A DNA stretch of 50,313 nucleotides. It comes from Ruminococcus sp. (GTDB lineage: Bacteria > Bacillota > Clostridia > Oscillospirales > Ruminococcaceae). The stretch's first letter is position 1, and each line of letters begins with the position of its first letter. Location: NCBI GenBank assembly GCA_017519145.1, contig JAFWTA010000053.1:1-50313 (forward strand). Reading direction: 5' to 3'. Below, one piece after another: positions 33,285-42,310 of the stretch. The position numbers and the translations under genes are program-made. The notes under the pieces were generated by a model. The model did not search any database. It saw only the letters and a list, made by a program, of their open reading frames with translations, and was not told the origin of the DNA.

Positions 33285-33323
33285 TTCGACCGCTGCGGAT
33301 CGGATAGTTACCGCGTATGCTTC

Positions 33324-33360
33324 GGCTGTCGGGCTTTTTGCTCGACAGCCGTTCCTTTTA
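33324..33360 (+). terminator. Terminator of rny
   Basis: GGCTGTCG (33324-33331) pairs with CGACAGCC (33343-33350), followed by GTTCCTTTTATTTTG. Confidence 0.75.
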
Positions 33361-33439
33361 TTTTGCTGTGAAGGCAGGAGGGGAAACGGGGAGAGATATA
33401 TATAAAGATAACTTATCCTCATGTCTTCAGAACAAAATG

Positions 33440-33456
33440 TTCGTGTAAAACACGAA
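33440..33456 (+). promoter_or_regulatory. Hairpin directly before the protease ribosome-binding site
   Basis: TTCGTGT (33440-33446), loop AAA, ACACGAA (33450-33456), immediately followed by the GGGGG Shine-Dalgarno sequence. It could influence ribosome access or mRNA stability. Confidence 0.5.
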
Positions 33457-33468
33457 GGGGGTATTTTT

Positions 33469-35196
33469 ATGAAAAAAAGGTCATTTTTCAAATGGCTCAC
33501 CTCGGCAGCCTTTGCGGCACTGATGGCTGCTGCGGCAATACCTGCCTCTGCGGGCGCAGAATGGCGGCAGGTAGACAGAATGGGCGACCTTAACGGCGAC
33601 GGAGCTGTTAATGTTGCGGACATTATCACTCTTTCGAGGCATCTCCTCGGCAAGGAAAAGCTTTCGGACAAGAGCACCTACAACATCGGCAGCGCCTACT
33701 ACGCTATAGGCAGCGTAACGGACAAGAACAACCTTTCCTCTGCAGGAGCGGCTGTGGGAAAGAATGTGATCCAGAAGGCGGATCTCGACCGCGACGGGGT
33801 CATCGATTCCCTCGACCTTGCGAGCCTCAGACGGAATATCATTTCCGCAAAGCCCAAGGACGAGATATACCGCTGGTATGAGACAACAACTACTACCACC
33901 ACAACAACGACTACAACGACTACTACCACGACCACTACCACTACCACAACTACCACCACTCAGCCAAACAGGGATTTCATCCCTGCACCTATCTACGATA
34001 TGTACGGCACACTGCCGTCACAGGGTGACGCAAGACTGGTCATCTTCTATGTTGACTTCCCGGACTGCAAGTTCGACTATACGCCGGATATGGAGCGGCT
34101 GGACGAGATAGCCTTCGGTCCCGAGGATACTTCTTCGTCACAGTATCCCTTCGAGAGCTTCTCGGCATTCTACTCCAGAGCCTCAAAGGGAGAGATGAAC
34201 CTCAGCGGCAAGTCTTACAGGTATACCTGCAAGAAAAACAAGTCCAGCTATGAGGGCGACGTCTATAAGGCAGACTTCACCACCGAGGTCATAAAGGCTA
34301 TGGACAGCACCATAGATTACTCTAAGTTCGACGCCGACAACGACAAGATCATCGACGCTATACTTTTCTGCGTTCCCAAGAGCGCAGGCGATGACGAGTG
34401 GTGGCCGTGTGCAGGCGGCTTCGGCGGAAACTACTGGATGAGAGTTGACGGTATGTCAATAGGTCATGTCATTACAGGCAATGCTTCTGTAAAGGGCAAC
34501 ACCGACTACACCGACTTCGTTTCCACATATCTCCATGAAATGGGTCACTGTATGGGACTTCCCGACTATTATCTCTATAACAGGGATGACTATGAGGGAC
34601 TTCACGGCTCGGCAGGCTATGACCTCATGGACGAGGCATTCTCGGACTTCAGCTCAATATCAAAGCTCATGCTGGGCTGGTACAGACAGGATCAGATACA
34701 GGTCTATGACCCGTCAAAGGGCGCTCAGACCTTTAAGCTCATTAACGGTCAGACCGGCGAGGGCAACTGCCTTATCATACCGAGAGGCGAACTCGACAGC
34801 AAGTACAAGTCGGAGTACTTCATACTTGAATATACCACACTTGACGGCAATAACAGTCAGGTGGACGATTATTTCTGGTGGAGACCTACGGGAAGCGGCG
34901 TAAGACTGCTCCATGTGAATACCACCGAGGCTGACGACGGCTGGCGCAAGTACTTTATGTACGAGAGCGGCAACGACGAAATGACCAACAATGACGACGG
35001 AATACGCTACATAAGACTGGTCAACGACGGCGACAAGGACAATCTCCTCCGCAAGGGAAGCCGCGTGGACGGAAATACTCCCGGATTTGCATGGTATGAC
35101 CTGTCTACGGGAGCCGAGAACGTGCCCACTGACTTCATCATCACCGTGGGAGAAAAGAACGGCGACAGCTATTCCGTTACAGTATCACCGAAATAA
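33469..35196 (+). CDS. Secreted M6-type metalloprotease with N-terminal dockerin
   Basis: 575 residues from the ATG at 33469 (GGGGG eight bases upstream). Signal peptide 1-29 (KKRSFFKW, hydrophobic core, cleavage near SAGA). A type I dockerin follows (about 36-128) with two calcium loops, GDLNGDGAVNVADIITLSRH and ADLDRDGVIDSLDLASLRRN. Residues 139-164 are 26 consecutive Thr. The catalytic part has HEMGHCMGLPD (His356, Glu357, His360, possible third ligand Asp366), typical of M6/immune-inhibitor-A-like zinc peptidases. The dockerin would attach it to a cohesin of the cellulosome. N-terminal dockerins are less usual than C-terminal ones. The Thr tract uses mixed ACN codons. Confidence 0.88.
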   Translation: MKKRSFFKWLTSAAFAALMAAAAIPASAGAEWRQVDRMGDLNGDGAVNVADIITLSRHLLGKEKLSDKSTYNIGSAYYAIGSVTDKNNLSSAGAAVGKNVIQKADLDRDGVIDSLDLASLRRNIISAKPKDEIYRWYETTTTTTTTTTTTTTTTTTTTTTTTTTQPNRDFIPAPIYDMYGTLPSQGDARLVIFYVDFPDCKFDYTPDMERLDEIAFGPEDTSSSQYPFESFSAFYSRASKGEMNLSGKSYRYTCKKNKSSYEGDVYKADFTTEVIKAMDSTIDYSKFDADNDKIIDAILFCVPKSAGDDEWWPCAGGFGGNYWMRVDGMSIGHVITGNASVKGNTDYTDFVSTYLHEMGHCMGLPDYYLYNRDDYEGLHGSAGYDLMDEAFSDFSSISKLMLGWYRQDQIQVYDPSKGAQTFKLINGQTGEGNCLIIPRGELDSKYKSEYFILEYTTLDGNNSQVDDYFWWRPTGSGVRLLHVNTTEADDGWRKYFMYESGNDEMTNNDDGIRYIRLVNDGDKDNLLRKGSRVDGNTPGFAWYDLSTGAENVPTDFIITVGEKNGDSYSVTVSPK

Positions 35197-35227
35197 ATTC
35201 TGCAAAAGGCAGAAAGGAAAGAGATAA

Positions 35228-36688
35228 ATGCCAAAAACCATATTCAATTCATCCGAAAAATCAAACTTCATACTCAATATGACCGAGGAGCAGTTCTCAA
35301 AGCTGGCTTCAAGGGGACTTGCAATAGCTATGCTGATGACTCCGCTGTTCACTCTCGTTCCCGAGATAACGGACAAAGCTACATATGCTTTTTCCGCAGG
35401 CGGTCTCGTAGCGGGCGGCGTTATCGCCATGATAATCGCCATAATCGCCCTTATGAAGAAGTACATCGGCAAACGCCTCATTATCCCCATGGGAGCTATG
35501 CTCATCATGGAGCTCTGGGGAGTGTTCTCACTCGTTAAGGGCGTTGATCTGGGGATATCCTTCTACGGCTATCCCGAAAGAGGTGAGGGACTTCTTGCAC
35601 TTATCTTCTACTTCTGCTTCTTCATCTCTGCTTCGGCATTGAAGCGCGAAAGCGCCATTAAGACTGTTATCGACGGCGTTGTAGGCGTGGGACTCCTCAA
35701 CAGTATCGTGGGTCTTATACAGATATTCTCGGGACAGCTCAGTCATTACAAGCATATATATATAGACATACGGGCAAATGCGGCTTCGGGTCTCTCCATG
35801 TCGCCCCTGTTCCTTGCAATGGTGCTTACGCTTTCGCTTTCTGCCGCACTTATCAGCTTCATTGCTTCTGATAATAAAAAGCGCAGCATCGGTATGCTGG
35901 TCTGTGCAGCACTCTTCTCATTCGTTATGATGTACACCTATTCGTTCATCGGTTTCTGCGGACTTGCCTTTGCGCTCATCGCTGCTGTGGCAGCTGTATT
36001 TGCTCTGAAGGCTCCCAAGAAAAAGCTCATAAGCATCCCCGTCAGCATTGCTGCCGCAGCAGGTGCTGTTGCTCTTGTATTTGCGGGAGCTATCGGCGGC
36101 ATCGACTCCTACAGACTTTACGACGGAAGGATACTCTGGTGGGCAGACGGCTATATGAGAGCTTCAGCTTCCGGTAATTTCGACTCAAGAGTCATAGACA
36201 TCGACGATACCTATGACGTTTACTCCTACATGAACAGCAGAGCTATGGACGTTATCGAGAATAATCCGCTTGTGGGAACAGGCCCCGATCAGCTGGCATT
36301 CGCTCTTATCAGAGTCACCGAAGAGGATGCCGGAAAATACAGTGATATCAGTGATCTCATCTCAAGCCAGCTGGGCGTATTTGATAAGGTGTACAACGAG
36401 TATCTGTACGCAGCTGCTACAAGAGGTATCGCTTCGGCTGTATTCTTTGCGCTTACAGTCCTCTCGGCGGTCATTCTCGGTCTGAAAGCCTTCCGCAGAA
36501 GACTTACGGCTGAGTCCTTCACTGTGTTCATTCTCGCACTCGGCGGTGTGCTTATTTTCCTTGTGGGATGCAGCAGCATACCCTTCGCGCCTGTTTTCTG
36601 GGTTGCAGCAGGAGCTGCCTGCGCGGACATCAAGACCGAGAAGCAGAAGAAGGCAGAGATAAAGTCAACAAAGAAAAGCAAGGCGTGA
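35228..36688 (+). CDS. O-antigen-ligase/polymerase-like polytopic membrane protein
   Basis: 486 residues, GAAAGG nine bases before the ATG. About ten hydrophobic spans and a large external loop (about 290-380) containing RILWWADGYMRA and ENNPLVGTGPDQLAFAL, the pattern of the Wzy_C/WaaL family that joins or polymerises surface glycans. Begins 31 bases after the dockerin protease and probably shares its transcript. The acceptor or glycan is unknown. The Lys-rich C-terminus (KSTKKSKA) is cytoplasmic. Confidence 0.82.
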   Translation: MPKTIFNSSEKSNFILNMTEEQFSKLASRGLAIAMLMTPLFTLVPEITDKATYAFSAGGLVAGGVIAMIIAIIALMKKYIGKRLIIPMGAMLIMELWGVFSLVKGVDLGISFYGYPERGEGLLALIFYFCFFISASALKRESAIKTVIDGVVGVGLLNSIVGLIQIFSGQLSHYKHIYIDIRANAASGLSMSPLFLAMVLTLSLSAALISFIASDNKKRSIGMLVCAALFSFVMMYTYSFIGFCGLAFALIAAVAAVFALKAPKKKLISIPVSIAAAAGAVALVFAGAIGGIDSYRLYDGRILWWADGYMRASASGNFDSRVIDIDDTYDVYSYMNSRAMDVIENNPLVGTGPDQLAFALIRVTEEDAGKYSDISDLISSQLGVFDKVYNEYLYAAATRGIASAVFFALTVLSAVILGLKAFRRRLTAESFTVFILALGGVLIFLVGCSSIPFAPVFWVAAGAACADIKTEKQKKAEIKSTKKSKA

Positions 36689-36725
36689 TTCTTTGTGATG
36701 TGAAAATGAAAATAAGATGAAATTT

Positions 36726-36760
36726 AAAGCCTGAGAGTCTGACTCTCAGGCTTTCTTTCG
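36726..36760 (+). terminator. Terminator after the ligase-like gene
   Basis: AAAGCCTGAGAG (36726-36737) pairs with CTCTCAGGCTTT (36743-36754), loop TCTGA, then CTTTC. Confidence 0.8.
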
Positions 36761-36815
36761 GCGATTTTACGCGGTTTGACAGGTGTAAATGTAAGTGTCT
36801 GCTAACAAAAAAGCC

Positions 36816-36843
36816 TTGATTTTTGGCATGGATATGCTACAAT
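36816..36843 (+). promoter_or_regulatory. Promoter of the ferredoxin gene
   Basis: TTGATT at 36816-36821, 16-base spacer, TACAAT at 36838-36843. The leader has GGAGCACTGCTCC, a short palindrome. Confidence 0.6.
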
Positions 36844-36891
36844 ATAAATAACGAGGAGCACTGCTCCCGAATAACACGGAGGTGTATGTAT

Positions 36892-37062
36892 ATGGCATAT
36901 ATTATTTCTGACGATTGCGTAGCTTGCGGTGCTTGTGCAGGTGAGTGTCCTGTTGGCGCTATCTCTGAGGGCGACGGAAAGTACGTTATCGATGCAGACG
37001 CTTGCGTTGAGTGCGGTGCTTGTGCAGGAGTATGTCCTGTAGGCGCTCCTAACGCTGAGTGA
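36892..37062 (+). CDS. 2[4Fe-4S] ferredoxin, clostridial type
   Basis: 56 residues, the standard size. Two CxxCxxCxxxCP clusters: CVACGACAGECPVGAI and CVECGACAGVCPVGAP. Low-potential electron carrier for hydrogenase and oxidoreductases. The ATG at 36892 follows GGAGG by 11 bases; the longer frame upstream runs over the promoter. Confidence 0.96.
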   Translation: MAYIISDDCVACGACAGECPVGAISEGDGKYVIDADACVECGACAGVCPVGAPNAE

Positions 37063-37077
37063 TCTAACAAAAGGCAG

Positions 37078-37113
37078 ATAAGCAGTTCCATATGAGGAAC
37101 TGCTTATTTTTTG
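37078..37113 (+). terminator. Terminator of the ferredoxin gene
   Basis: ATAAGCAGTTCC (37078-37089), loop ATATGA, GGAACTGCTTAT (37096-37107), then TTTTTTG. Convergent with the DUF1540 gene. Confidence 0.85.
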
Positions 37114-37121
37114 CCCTTTGC

Positions 37122-37304
37122 TCAGCTGCAGCAGCCTGTGCGCTTTACGAATGAGTTGCAGTCGGTACATTCGGGCACTGTGGGATCGTCCTCATGTGTG
37201 CCTACGGAAATGCAGTCGAGAGAGCAGTAGTTCTCTGTCACAAGATTATGGCGGCACTGTGATACGTCACATTTGATGCTCTTGTTTTTCTTCTTATCGT
37301 CCAT
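37122..37304 (-). CDS. DUF1540 Cys-rich protein
   Basis: 60 residues from the ATG at 37304 (AGAGGTG before it). Family pattern of Cys and His: IKCDVSQCRHN, NYCSLDCISVG and PECTDCNSF, probably binding zinc. Common in clostridia and of unknown function. Ends GCCS, giving two extra Cys. Confidence 0.87.
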   Translation of the reverse strand: MDDKKKNKSIKCDVSQCRHNLVTENYCSLDCISVGTHEDDPTVPECTDCNSFVKRTGCCS

Positions 37305-37418
37305 GATAAACACCTCTTTATGAGTATTTACCCTTTCGGGCAAGGATATTATGCCGCATAATTTGTGAATTATTCGTGATGGAAAGATTACAGCATGAAT
37401 ACAAAATATATTCTGTTA

Positions 37419-37447
37419 TTGACTTTTGCAGAGCTTTGTGATAATAT
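37419..37447 (+). promoter_or_regulatory. Promoter of the Asp-rich membrane protein gene
   Basis: TTGACT at 37419-37424, 17-base spacer, TAATAT at 37442-37447. Confidence 0.6.
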
Positions 37448-37498
37448 TATCATATGGGGCTATATGCCCACAATGATATTTTACAGGAGGGGATCTGA

Positions 37499-39487
37499 AT
37501 GTTTAACAACGATCAGAACAACTACGAAAATCAGTCACTTAACGAAGAATTCAGCGTATCGGGCGTAGAGCCTGTTACAAAGAAGAGCAAGGGAAAGAAA
37601 GCAGCGGTGATCGGGGGTATATCAGCAGCTGTTCTCGTAGGCGGCAGTGCTGCGGCATACGGTCTTTCCGATACCGTAAAAAATCAGGTGAAGCTCCGCG
37701 TAAGCTCTCCCGAGAAGTATTACGCATGGGTGACAGAAAAGAATTCCAAGACAATCGGTGAAACAGTAAGTGAGGCTTATAAGAAGGGCCTTGACAAGTA
37801 TGAAAAGGGTCAGACTGTAGACTTTAAGGTAACATTTGAGCCTACGGATGAGACAAAGTCTCTTCTGAAGAATGAGCTCTTCGGTGACTATGTGGACACC
37901 GAGAACGAAGAGCTGAAATCCTTTATGGACATTATTGACAATAACGACAAATTCTCTGTCAGTGCAAACTGCGCAAGCAAAAAGGGCAATATCGACGCTG
38001 ATGTAAGCTTCGGACTTAACGGCGAGCGCGTTGCCGGTGCAGATATCGTCGGTGACGGAGGTGCTGCCGATTACTTCTTCCGTATACCCGAGCTGAAGGA
38101 TCAGTGGCTCGCTATTGAGTACGGCAAGATGCTTGACGATCTCGTAGAGGAAGCCGGTCTTGACGAAAATCCCGCATCTGCATACAAGGAGATCCTGAAG
38201 GATCCCGAGTCGTTCCTCTCACCCGAGGACGTTGAGACTGAGGTCAACAAATATGCGGCAGTATGGTCGAACTTCGCAAGCGATGTGGAGATCGAGAAGA
38301 AGGAAGAGGTGGATATCTGCGATATCACCGTAAACTACACAGTCGCTACGGTAGAGCTCACAGAAAAGGACGCTGCTAAGCTTGAGGTCGAGTTCCTCAA
38401 GGAGCTCCGCGATGACAAGGTGGTAAAGGATATCCTGACGGACAAGCTTGACGTTGTGGACAAGGATGAGTTCGAGTCAAGCATCGATGACGAGATCGAA
38501 GATATCAAGGAAGACCTCAAGGGCGACTATTATGACGATGAAGAGGTCGTTATCAGCATCGATACATATATCGACGGCACAGGTACTATCCGCGGTCTGA
38601 AGTTCTATAATGACGAGGGCGCTTTCAATGCTGTTATGGGTAAGGACGGCGACAGCATCCGCGGCGAGTTCTCATTCACAGAGGACGGCGAGGAGCAGTT
38701 CTCAGTCAAGCTTACAGCTGAGGATAACCACAAGAAGTACACAGGCGACATTGAGCTCACATACAGTGATGTTTCATACAACTACGTTGACGACGACTAT
38801 CAGAAGGAAGTAACTCCAGTTACAGTTTCCGTACTCTTTGAGGATGTTGAGATCGTAGACGAGGAGAAGGGCTACTTCAACGGTGATTTCACAGTGAATA
38901 TCCCCGATACAGCTCCTTTCGTTATCAGCTGCAGTGCTGACAAGGACGGTCAGAGCGTAAGCAGTGATATCGTTATCGACGGCACAAACTACGGAAAGCT
39001 GACATTCGATTACTCTGTTGACTATAAGGCAGATATCGATATCCCCGACAAGGGCGGCGCATTCATGATCGATCCCGAAAATTCCGATGATCTCAGATTT
39101 GAGGACTACGCTTCACAGGACGAGTTCAGCAGCTTCATGAAGGATATCCTTACAAAGGCAGGCATTGACAGCAAGTACGCAGACAAGTATGCAGGCTCAA
39201 TTACAGAAGCAGTATATGACGAGCTGGATTACGGCAGCATCGACCTTGATGATGACGATTTCGATTTCGACGATGACTTCGACGACGATGATTTCGACTT
39301 CGATGATGAAGACCTTGACTTAGATGATGAAGATGATTATGATGACTTTGAGTTCAGCTTCAATCCCGACGACTTCAAGTATGAGGACTATAAGGACTTC
39401 ATGACCGAGGATGAGTTCAACGAATGGATGGACGAGATGAAGAAGTACTACGACGAGTACGAGAGCTCATCAACTAAGGCAAACTGA
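37499..39487 (+). CDS. Membrane-anchored protein with Asp-rich C-terminal tail
   Basis: 662 residues, AGGAGG nine bases before the ATG. Short cytoplasmic N-terminus, one membrane helix (about 36-58, KAAVIGGISAAVLVGGSAAA), then a large extracellular part with many beta-type stretches and a high content of Asp, Glu and Lys. Residues about 580-625 are almost only Asp, Glu and Phe (DDDDFDFDDDFDDDD and similar), followed by FSFNPDDFKYEDY. No catalytic motif recognised. The acidic tail could bind calcium or another cation, or a basic cell-surface partner. Comparable single-span proteins with DUF-type repeats are found in other Ruminococcus genomes, but I cannot name the family with confidence. Confidence 0.82.
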   Translation: MFNNDQNNYENQSLNEEFSVSGVEPVTKKSKGKKAAVIGGISAAVLVGGSAAAYGLSDTVKNQVKLRVSSPEKYYAWVTEKNSKTIGETVSEAYKKGLDKYEKGQTVDFKVTFEPTDETKSLLKNELFGDYVDTENEELKSFMDIIDNNDKFSVSANCASKKGNIDADVSFGLNGERVAGADIVGDGGAADYFFRIPELKDQWLAIEYGKMLDDLVEEAGLDENPASAYKEILKDPESFLSPEDVETEVNKYAAVWSNFASDVEIEKKEEVDICDITVNYTVATVELTEKDAAKLEVEFLKELRDDKVVKDILTDKLDVVDKDEFESSIDDEIEDIKEDLKGDYYDDEEVVISIDTYIDGTGTIRGLKFYNDEGAFNAVMGKDGDSIRGEFSFTEDGEEQFSVKLTAEDNHKKYTGDIELTYSDVSYNYVDDDYQKEVTPVTVSVLFEDVEIVDEEKGYFNGDFTVNIPDTAPFVISCSADKDGQSVSSDIVIDGTNYGKLTFDYSVDYKADIDIPDKGGAFMIDPENSDDLRFEDYASQDEFSSFMKDILTKAGIDSKYADKYAGSITEAVYDELDYGSIDLDDDDFDFDDDFDDDDFDFDDEDLDLDDEDDYDDFEFSFNPDDFKYEDYKDFMTEDEFNEWMDEMKKYYDEYESSSTKAN

Positions 39488-39502
39488 TAAAACAGCAATA
39501 AT

Positions 39503-39534
39503 AAAGACCTCCGTGAGATACGGAGGTCTTTTTT
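39503..39534 (+). terminator. Terminator of the Asp-rich protein gene
   Basis: AAAGACCTCCG pairs with CGGAGGTCTTT around TGAGATA, followed by TTT. Convergent with the next gene. Confidence 0.85.
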
Positions 39535-39537
39535 ATG

Positions 39538-40059
39538 CTAATATAACTGACTTTCGCGGTATTTTCTGAGAATGAAAAAGGCAAAGAGCAGTACAAGTCC
39601 GACTATAAGACATATACAGCCAAGGACCGTGAATGTGATGCCTGATGCATTTATGCTGTCCTCAGTCTCATTAAAGTAGAAAAGAGCGGTGTCATTCGGG
39701 TCGTAGTGGATAGTTACCCTGCTGCCCACGCTCAGTGATGTATCTGAGGAGGAGAGGGTCGGGTATTTGAAAATATCGTCGTTCTCCACGGTTATAGTGT
39801 ATTTATTGCGGGTCTTGGTACGATTTTTTTCCCTGCCGTTTAAGTAATAGCTGTCATTGTAGTGTTCTGTCTTAACATCTGTCACAACGCCATAGACCGT
39901 GCCTGTGCATTTTTTCTCCAGACTGCTTGTGAGGCAGTCACAGAAGATGGTCAGCAGGAAAAATATAGCTGCCAGACCGAGAAATACTGCAACAAGAGTT
40001 ATCTTGCTCTTTCTGCTCATATCGTCCTTGAAGACGAAGCCGCTGTCACCGCCTGTCAT
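39538..40059 (-). CDS. DUF3592 membrane protein
   Basis: 173 residues if starting at the ATG that overlaps the coaBC stop (TAATG); an in-frame ATG at 40020 with AAGGA upstream would give 160. Two membrane spans (about 20-45, TLVAVFLGLAAIFFLLTIF, and 140-165, FTVLGCICLIVGLVLLF) flank an external domain with TGTVYGVVTDVKTE and GSRVTIHYDPNDTALFYF, the DUF3592 pattern. Function unknown. Confidence 0.83.
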   Translation of the reverse strand: MTGGDSGFVFKDDMSRKSKITLVAVFLGLAAIFFLLTIFCDCLTSSLEKKCTGTVYGVVTDVKTEHYNDSYYLNGREKNRTKTRNKYTITVENDDIFKYPTLSSSDTSLSVGSRVTIHYDPNDTALFYFNETEDSINASGITFTVLGCICLIVGLVLLFAFFILRKYRESQLY

Positions 40060-41255
40060 TACTTTTCGGAAAGGCTCCTGAGCCTGCTCAGGATTATATT
40101 TGCGGCATCAAACTTGGACATGAGCTCCATCTCCTCGTCGCCGTCCTTGGTTATCATGGTGATTATATTGGTGTCGGTGCCGAAGCCCGAGCCTGCCTTT
40201 TTCAGAGAGTTGGCGCATATCATATCGCAGTTTTTCTTGGTAAGCTTCTTGCGCGAGTTCTCGATGACGTTGTCGGTCTCCATGGAGAAGCCGCAGACCA
40301 CCTGCCCCTCGCGGCGGTGCTCGCCGATATAGGCAAGTATATCCGTGGTGCGCTTCAGAGGTATGCTCATATCACCGTCGGACTTCTTTATCTTGCTGTC
40401 GGCAGTGGTAACGGGAGTATAATCCGCTACGGCGGCAGCCTTTATGATGATATCGGTATCGTCAAGGTGCTCCCTTACGGCATTAAACATATCCTCCGCA
40501 GACTTGACGGGTACCACATTCACGAACATAGGTGGCTCCACATCGGTATGTGCGGCAACTACCGTCACCTCTGCGCCGCGGAGCATTGCTGCTCTTGCAA
40601 GTGCAAAGCCCATCTTGCCGCTGGAGTGGTTGGAGATAAAGCGGACGGGGTCGATGCTCTCACGGGTAGCGCCTGCGGTAATGAGTATGCGCTTGCCTGC
40701 AAGGTCTTTTTCATAGGCAGCCTCGCGAACGATGTACTCCAGCAGGGTCTCCTCGTCGGGGAGCTTTCCGTCGCCGATATCGCGGTTAGCAAGCATACCG
40801 CGGACAGGCTCCACTATCTCATAGCCGAACTTTCTCAGCTTGTCAAGATTGTCCTGAACTATTGGGTTGTGGAACATATTATGGTTCATGGCAGGAGCGA
40901 TTATCTTCTTGCAGGTACACGCCATGACAGTAGTGGTCAGCATATCGTCGGCAATGCCGTTTGCTATCTTGCCTATGACATTTGCGGAGGCAGGAGCTAT
41001 CATTACCACATCAGCCTTCTTGGCAATGGAAACGTGCTCCACGCTGTACTCGAAGTTGCGGTCAAAGGTGTCGATGAGGCACTTGTGCTGAGTAAGAGTC
41101 TCGAATGTCAGGGGGTGTACGAAATTGAGCGAGTTGGGAGTCATTGCAACGTGTACATCTGCTCCCAGCTTTGTCAGCATACGGGCGAGGTTGCAGGTCT
41201 TGTAAATGGCTATGGAGCTTGTTACTCCCAGTAAAACAGTCTTTCCTGTAAGCAT
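40059..41255 (-). CDS. coaBC: Bifunctional phosphopantothenoylcysteine decarboxylase/synthetase
   Basis: 398 residues from the ATG at 41255 (GAGGTGG before it); the longer frame overlaps the dehydrogenase gene. Adds Cys to 4'-phosphopantothenate (CoaB, CTP) and decarboxylates the product (CoaC, FMN) in CoA synthesis. CoaC half: GVTSSIAIYKTCNLARML, FVHPLTFETLT, the active-site His in EHVSIAKKAD, and APAMNHNM. CoaB half: ITAGATRESIDPVRFISNHS, GKMGFALARAA, AAAVADYTP and KIKKSDG. All expected motifs are present. Confidence 0.96.
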   Translation of the reverse strand: MLTGKTVLLGVTSSIAIYKTCNLARMLTKLGADVHVAMTPNSLNFVHPLTFETLTQHKCLIDTFDRNFEYSVEHVSIAKKADVVMIAPASANVIGKIANGIADDMLTTTVMACTCKKIIAPAMNHNMFHNPIVQDNLDKLRKFGYEIVEPVRGMLANRDIGDGKLPDEETLLEYIVREAAYEKDLAGKRILITAGATRESIDPVRFISNHSSGKMGFALARAAMLRGAEVTVVAAHTDVEPPMFVNVVPVKSAEDMFNAVREHLDDTDIIIKAAAVADYTPVTTADSKIKKSDGDMSIPLKRTTDILAYIGEHRREGQVVCGFSMETDNVIENSRKKLTKKNCDMICANSLKKAGSGFGTDTNIITMITKDGDEEMELMSKFDAANIILSRLRSLSEK

Positions 41256-41265
41256 TTTATCCACC

Positions 41266-42246
41266 TCATATACGGAGCTCATTGGGGCACTCCTCACCCT
41301 TGTGGCAGGTGATGATGTTGTTCACAGTGGTCTCGGCGATGTTGCTGAGAGCTTCCTCTGTGAGGAATGCCTGATGAGAAGTTACGATAACGTTTGGCAT
41401 GGAAATAAGACGGGCGAGAGTATCGTCGGCGATGATGTGTCCCGAGAAGTCCTGAAAGAAAACATCGGCTTCCTCCTCGTATACATCAAGGCAGGCAGCG
41501 CCTATCTTACGGGCTTTTATGCCCTCAAGGAGAGCCTCTGCGTCGATGAGTGCGCCTCTTGAGGTATTGATGATGACAACGCCCTTTTTCAGCTTGTCGA
41601 TCGACTTTTCGCCGATAAGGTGATAGGTCTCGTCGGTGAGAGGGCAGTGGAATGAGATGATGTCGCTGCGGCTGAAAAGCTCGTCCAGCTCAACGTACTC
41701 GATACCGCTGTCCTTTGCGGGAAACTTGTCGTAGGCGATGACGTTCATGCCGAAGCCGCGGCATATATTGATGAAGATGCGGCCTATCTTACCTGTTCCC
41801 ACAACGCCTACGGTCTTGCCGTGAAGGTCAAAGCCTGTAAGTCCGTTAAGTGAGAAGTTGTGGTCTCTTGTGCGGATATATGCCTTGTGTACGCGGCGTA
41901 TGGACGTCAGCAGCAGCGCCATAGCGTGCTCGGCAACTGCATAGGGTGAGTATGCAGGTACGCTCACTACTTTGATCTTGTCCTTTGCGTATTTGATATC
42001 AACATTGTTGTAGCCTGCACAGCGGAGCGCCAGAGTCTTTACTCCCAGCTGGCACAGCCTGTCGATAACAGCGGCATTGACGGTGTCATTTACGAATACG
42101 CACACAGCCTCGCAGCCCTTAGCCAGCTCCGCAGTGTCCTCGTTGAGCTTGGTCTCGTAGAACTTGAAGCGGATACCGTTTTCTCCTCCGAATTTCTCGA
42201 ATGAGGGGATGTCGTAGGGCTTTGCGTCAAAAAAAGCGACTTTCAT
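41266..42246 (-). CDS. D-lactate dehydrogenase-like 2-hydroxyacid dehydrogenase
   Basis: 326 residues, AAGGTC before the ATG. D-LDH subfamily pattern: LALRCAGYNNVDI, VPAYSPYAVAEHAMALLL, VGTGKIGRIFINICRGFGM, INTSRGALID (Arg), CLDVYEEEADVFF (Glu) and TSHQAFLTEEALSNIAETT (His). Reduces pyruvate to D-lactate if the assignment is right; related 2-keto acids are possible. coaBC follows after ten bases. Confidence 0.9.
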   Translation of the reverse strand: MKVAFFDAKPYDIPSFEKFGGENGIRFKFYETKLNEDTAELAKGCEAVCVFVNDTVNAAVIDRLCQLGVKTLALRCAGYNNVDIKYAKDKIKVVSVPAYSPYAVAEHAMALLLTSIRRVHKAYIRTRDHNFSLNGLTGFDLHGKTVGVVGTGKIGRIFINICRGFGMNVIAYDKFPAKDSGIEYVELDELFSRSDIISFHCPLTDETYHLIGEKSIDKLKKGVVIINTSRGALIDAEALLEGIKARKIGAACLDVYEEEADVFFQDFSGHIIADDTLARLISMPNVIVTSHQAFLTEEALSNIAETTVNNIITCHKGEECPNELRI

Positions 42247-42276
42247 TCCATGACCTTCTTTCTTATTATGTGTTTA

Positions 42277-42299
42277 CAGCCGACGTTTTTCGTCGGCTG
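42277..42299. terminator. Hairpin between isochorismatase-like and dehydrogenase genes
   Basis: CAGCCGACG (42277-42285) pairs perfectly with CGTCGGCTG (42291-42299), loop TTTTT. T-tracts on either side are poor, so termination is only moderately supported. Confidence 0.5.
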
Positions 42300-42310
42300 C
42301 TTTAATTCTG

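Noticed and set aside
33883-33960. Microsatellite expansion
   Set aside because: The ACN codons are mixed, so the repeat is in the protein (26 Thr) and not a simple DNA tandem repeat.
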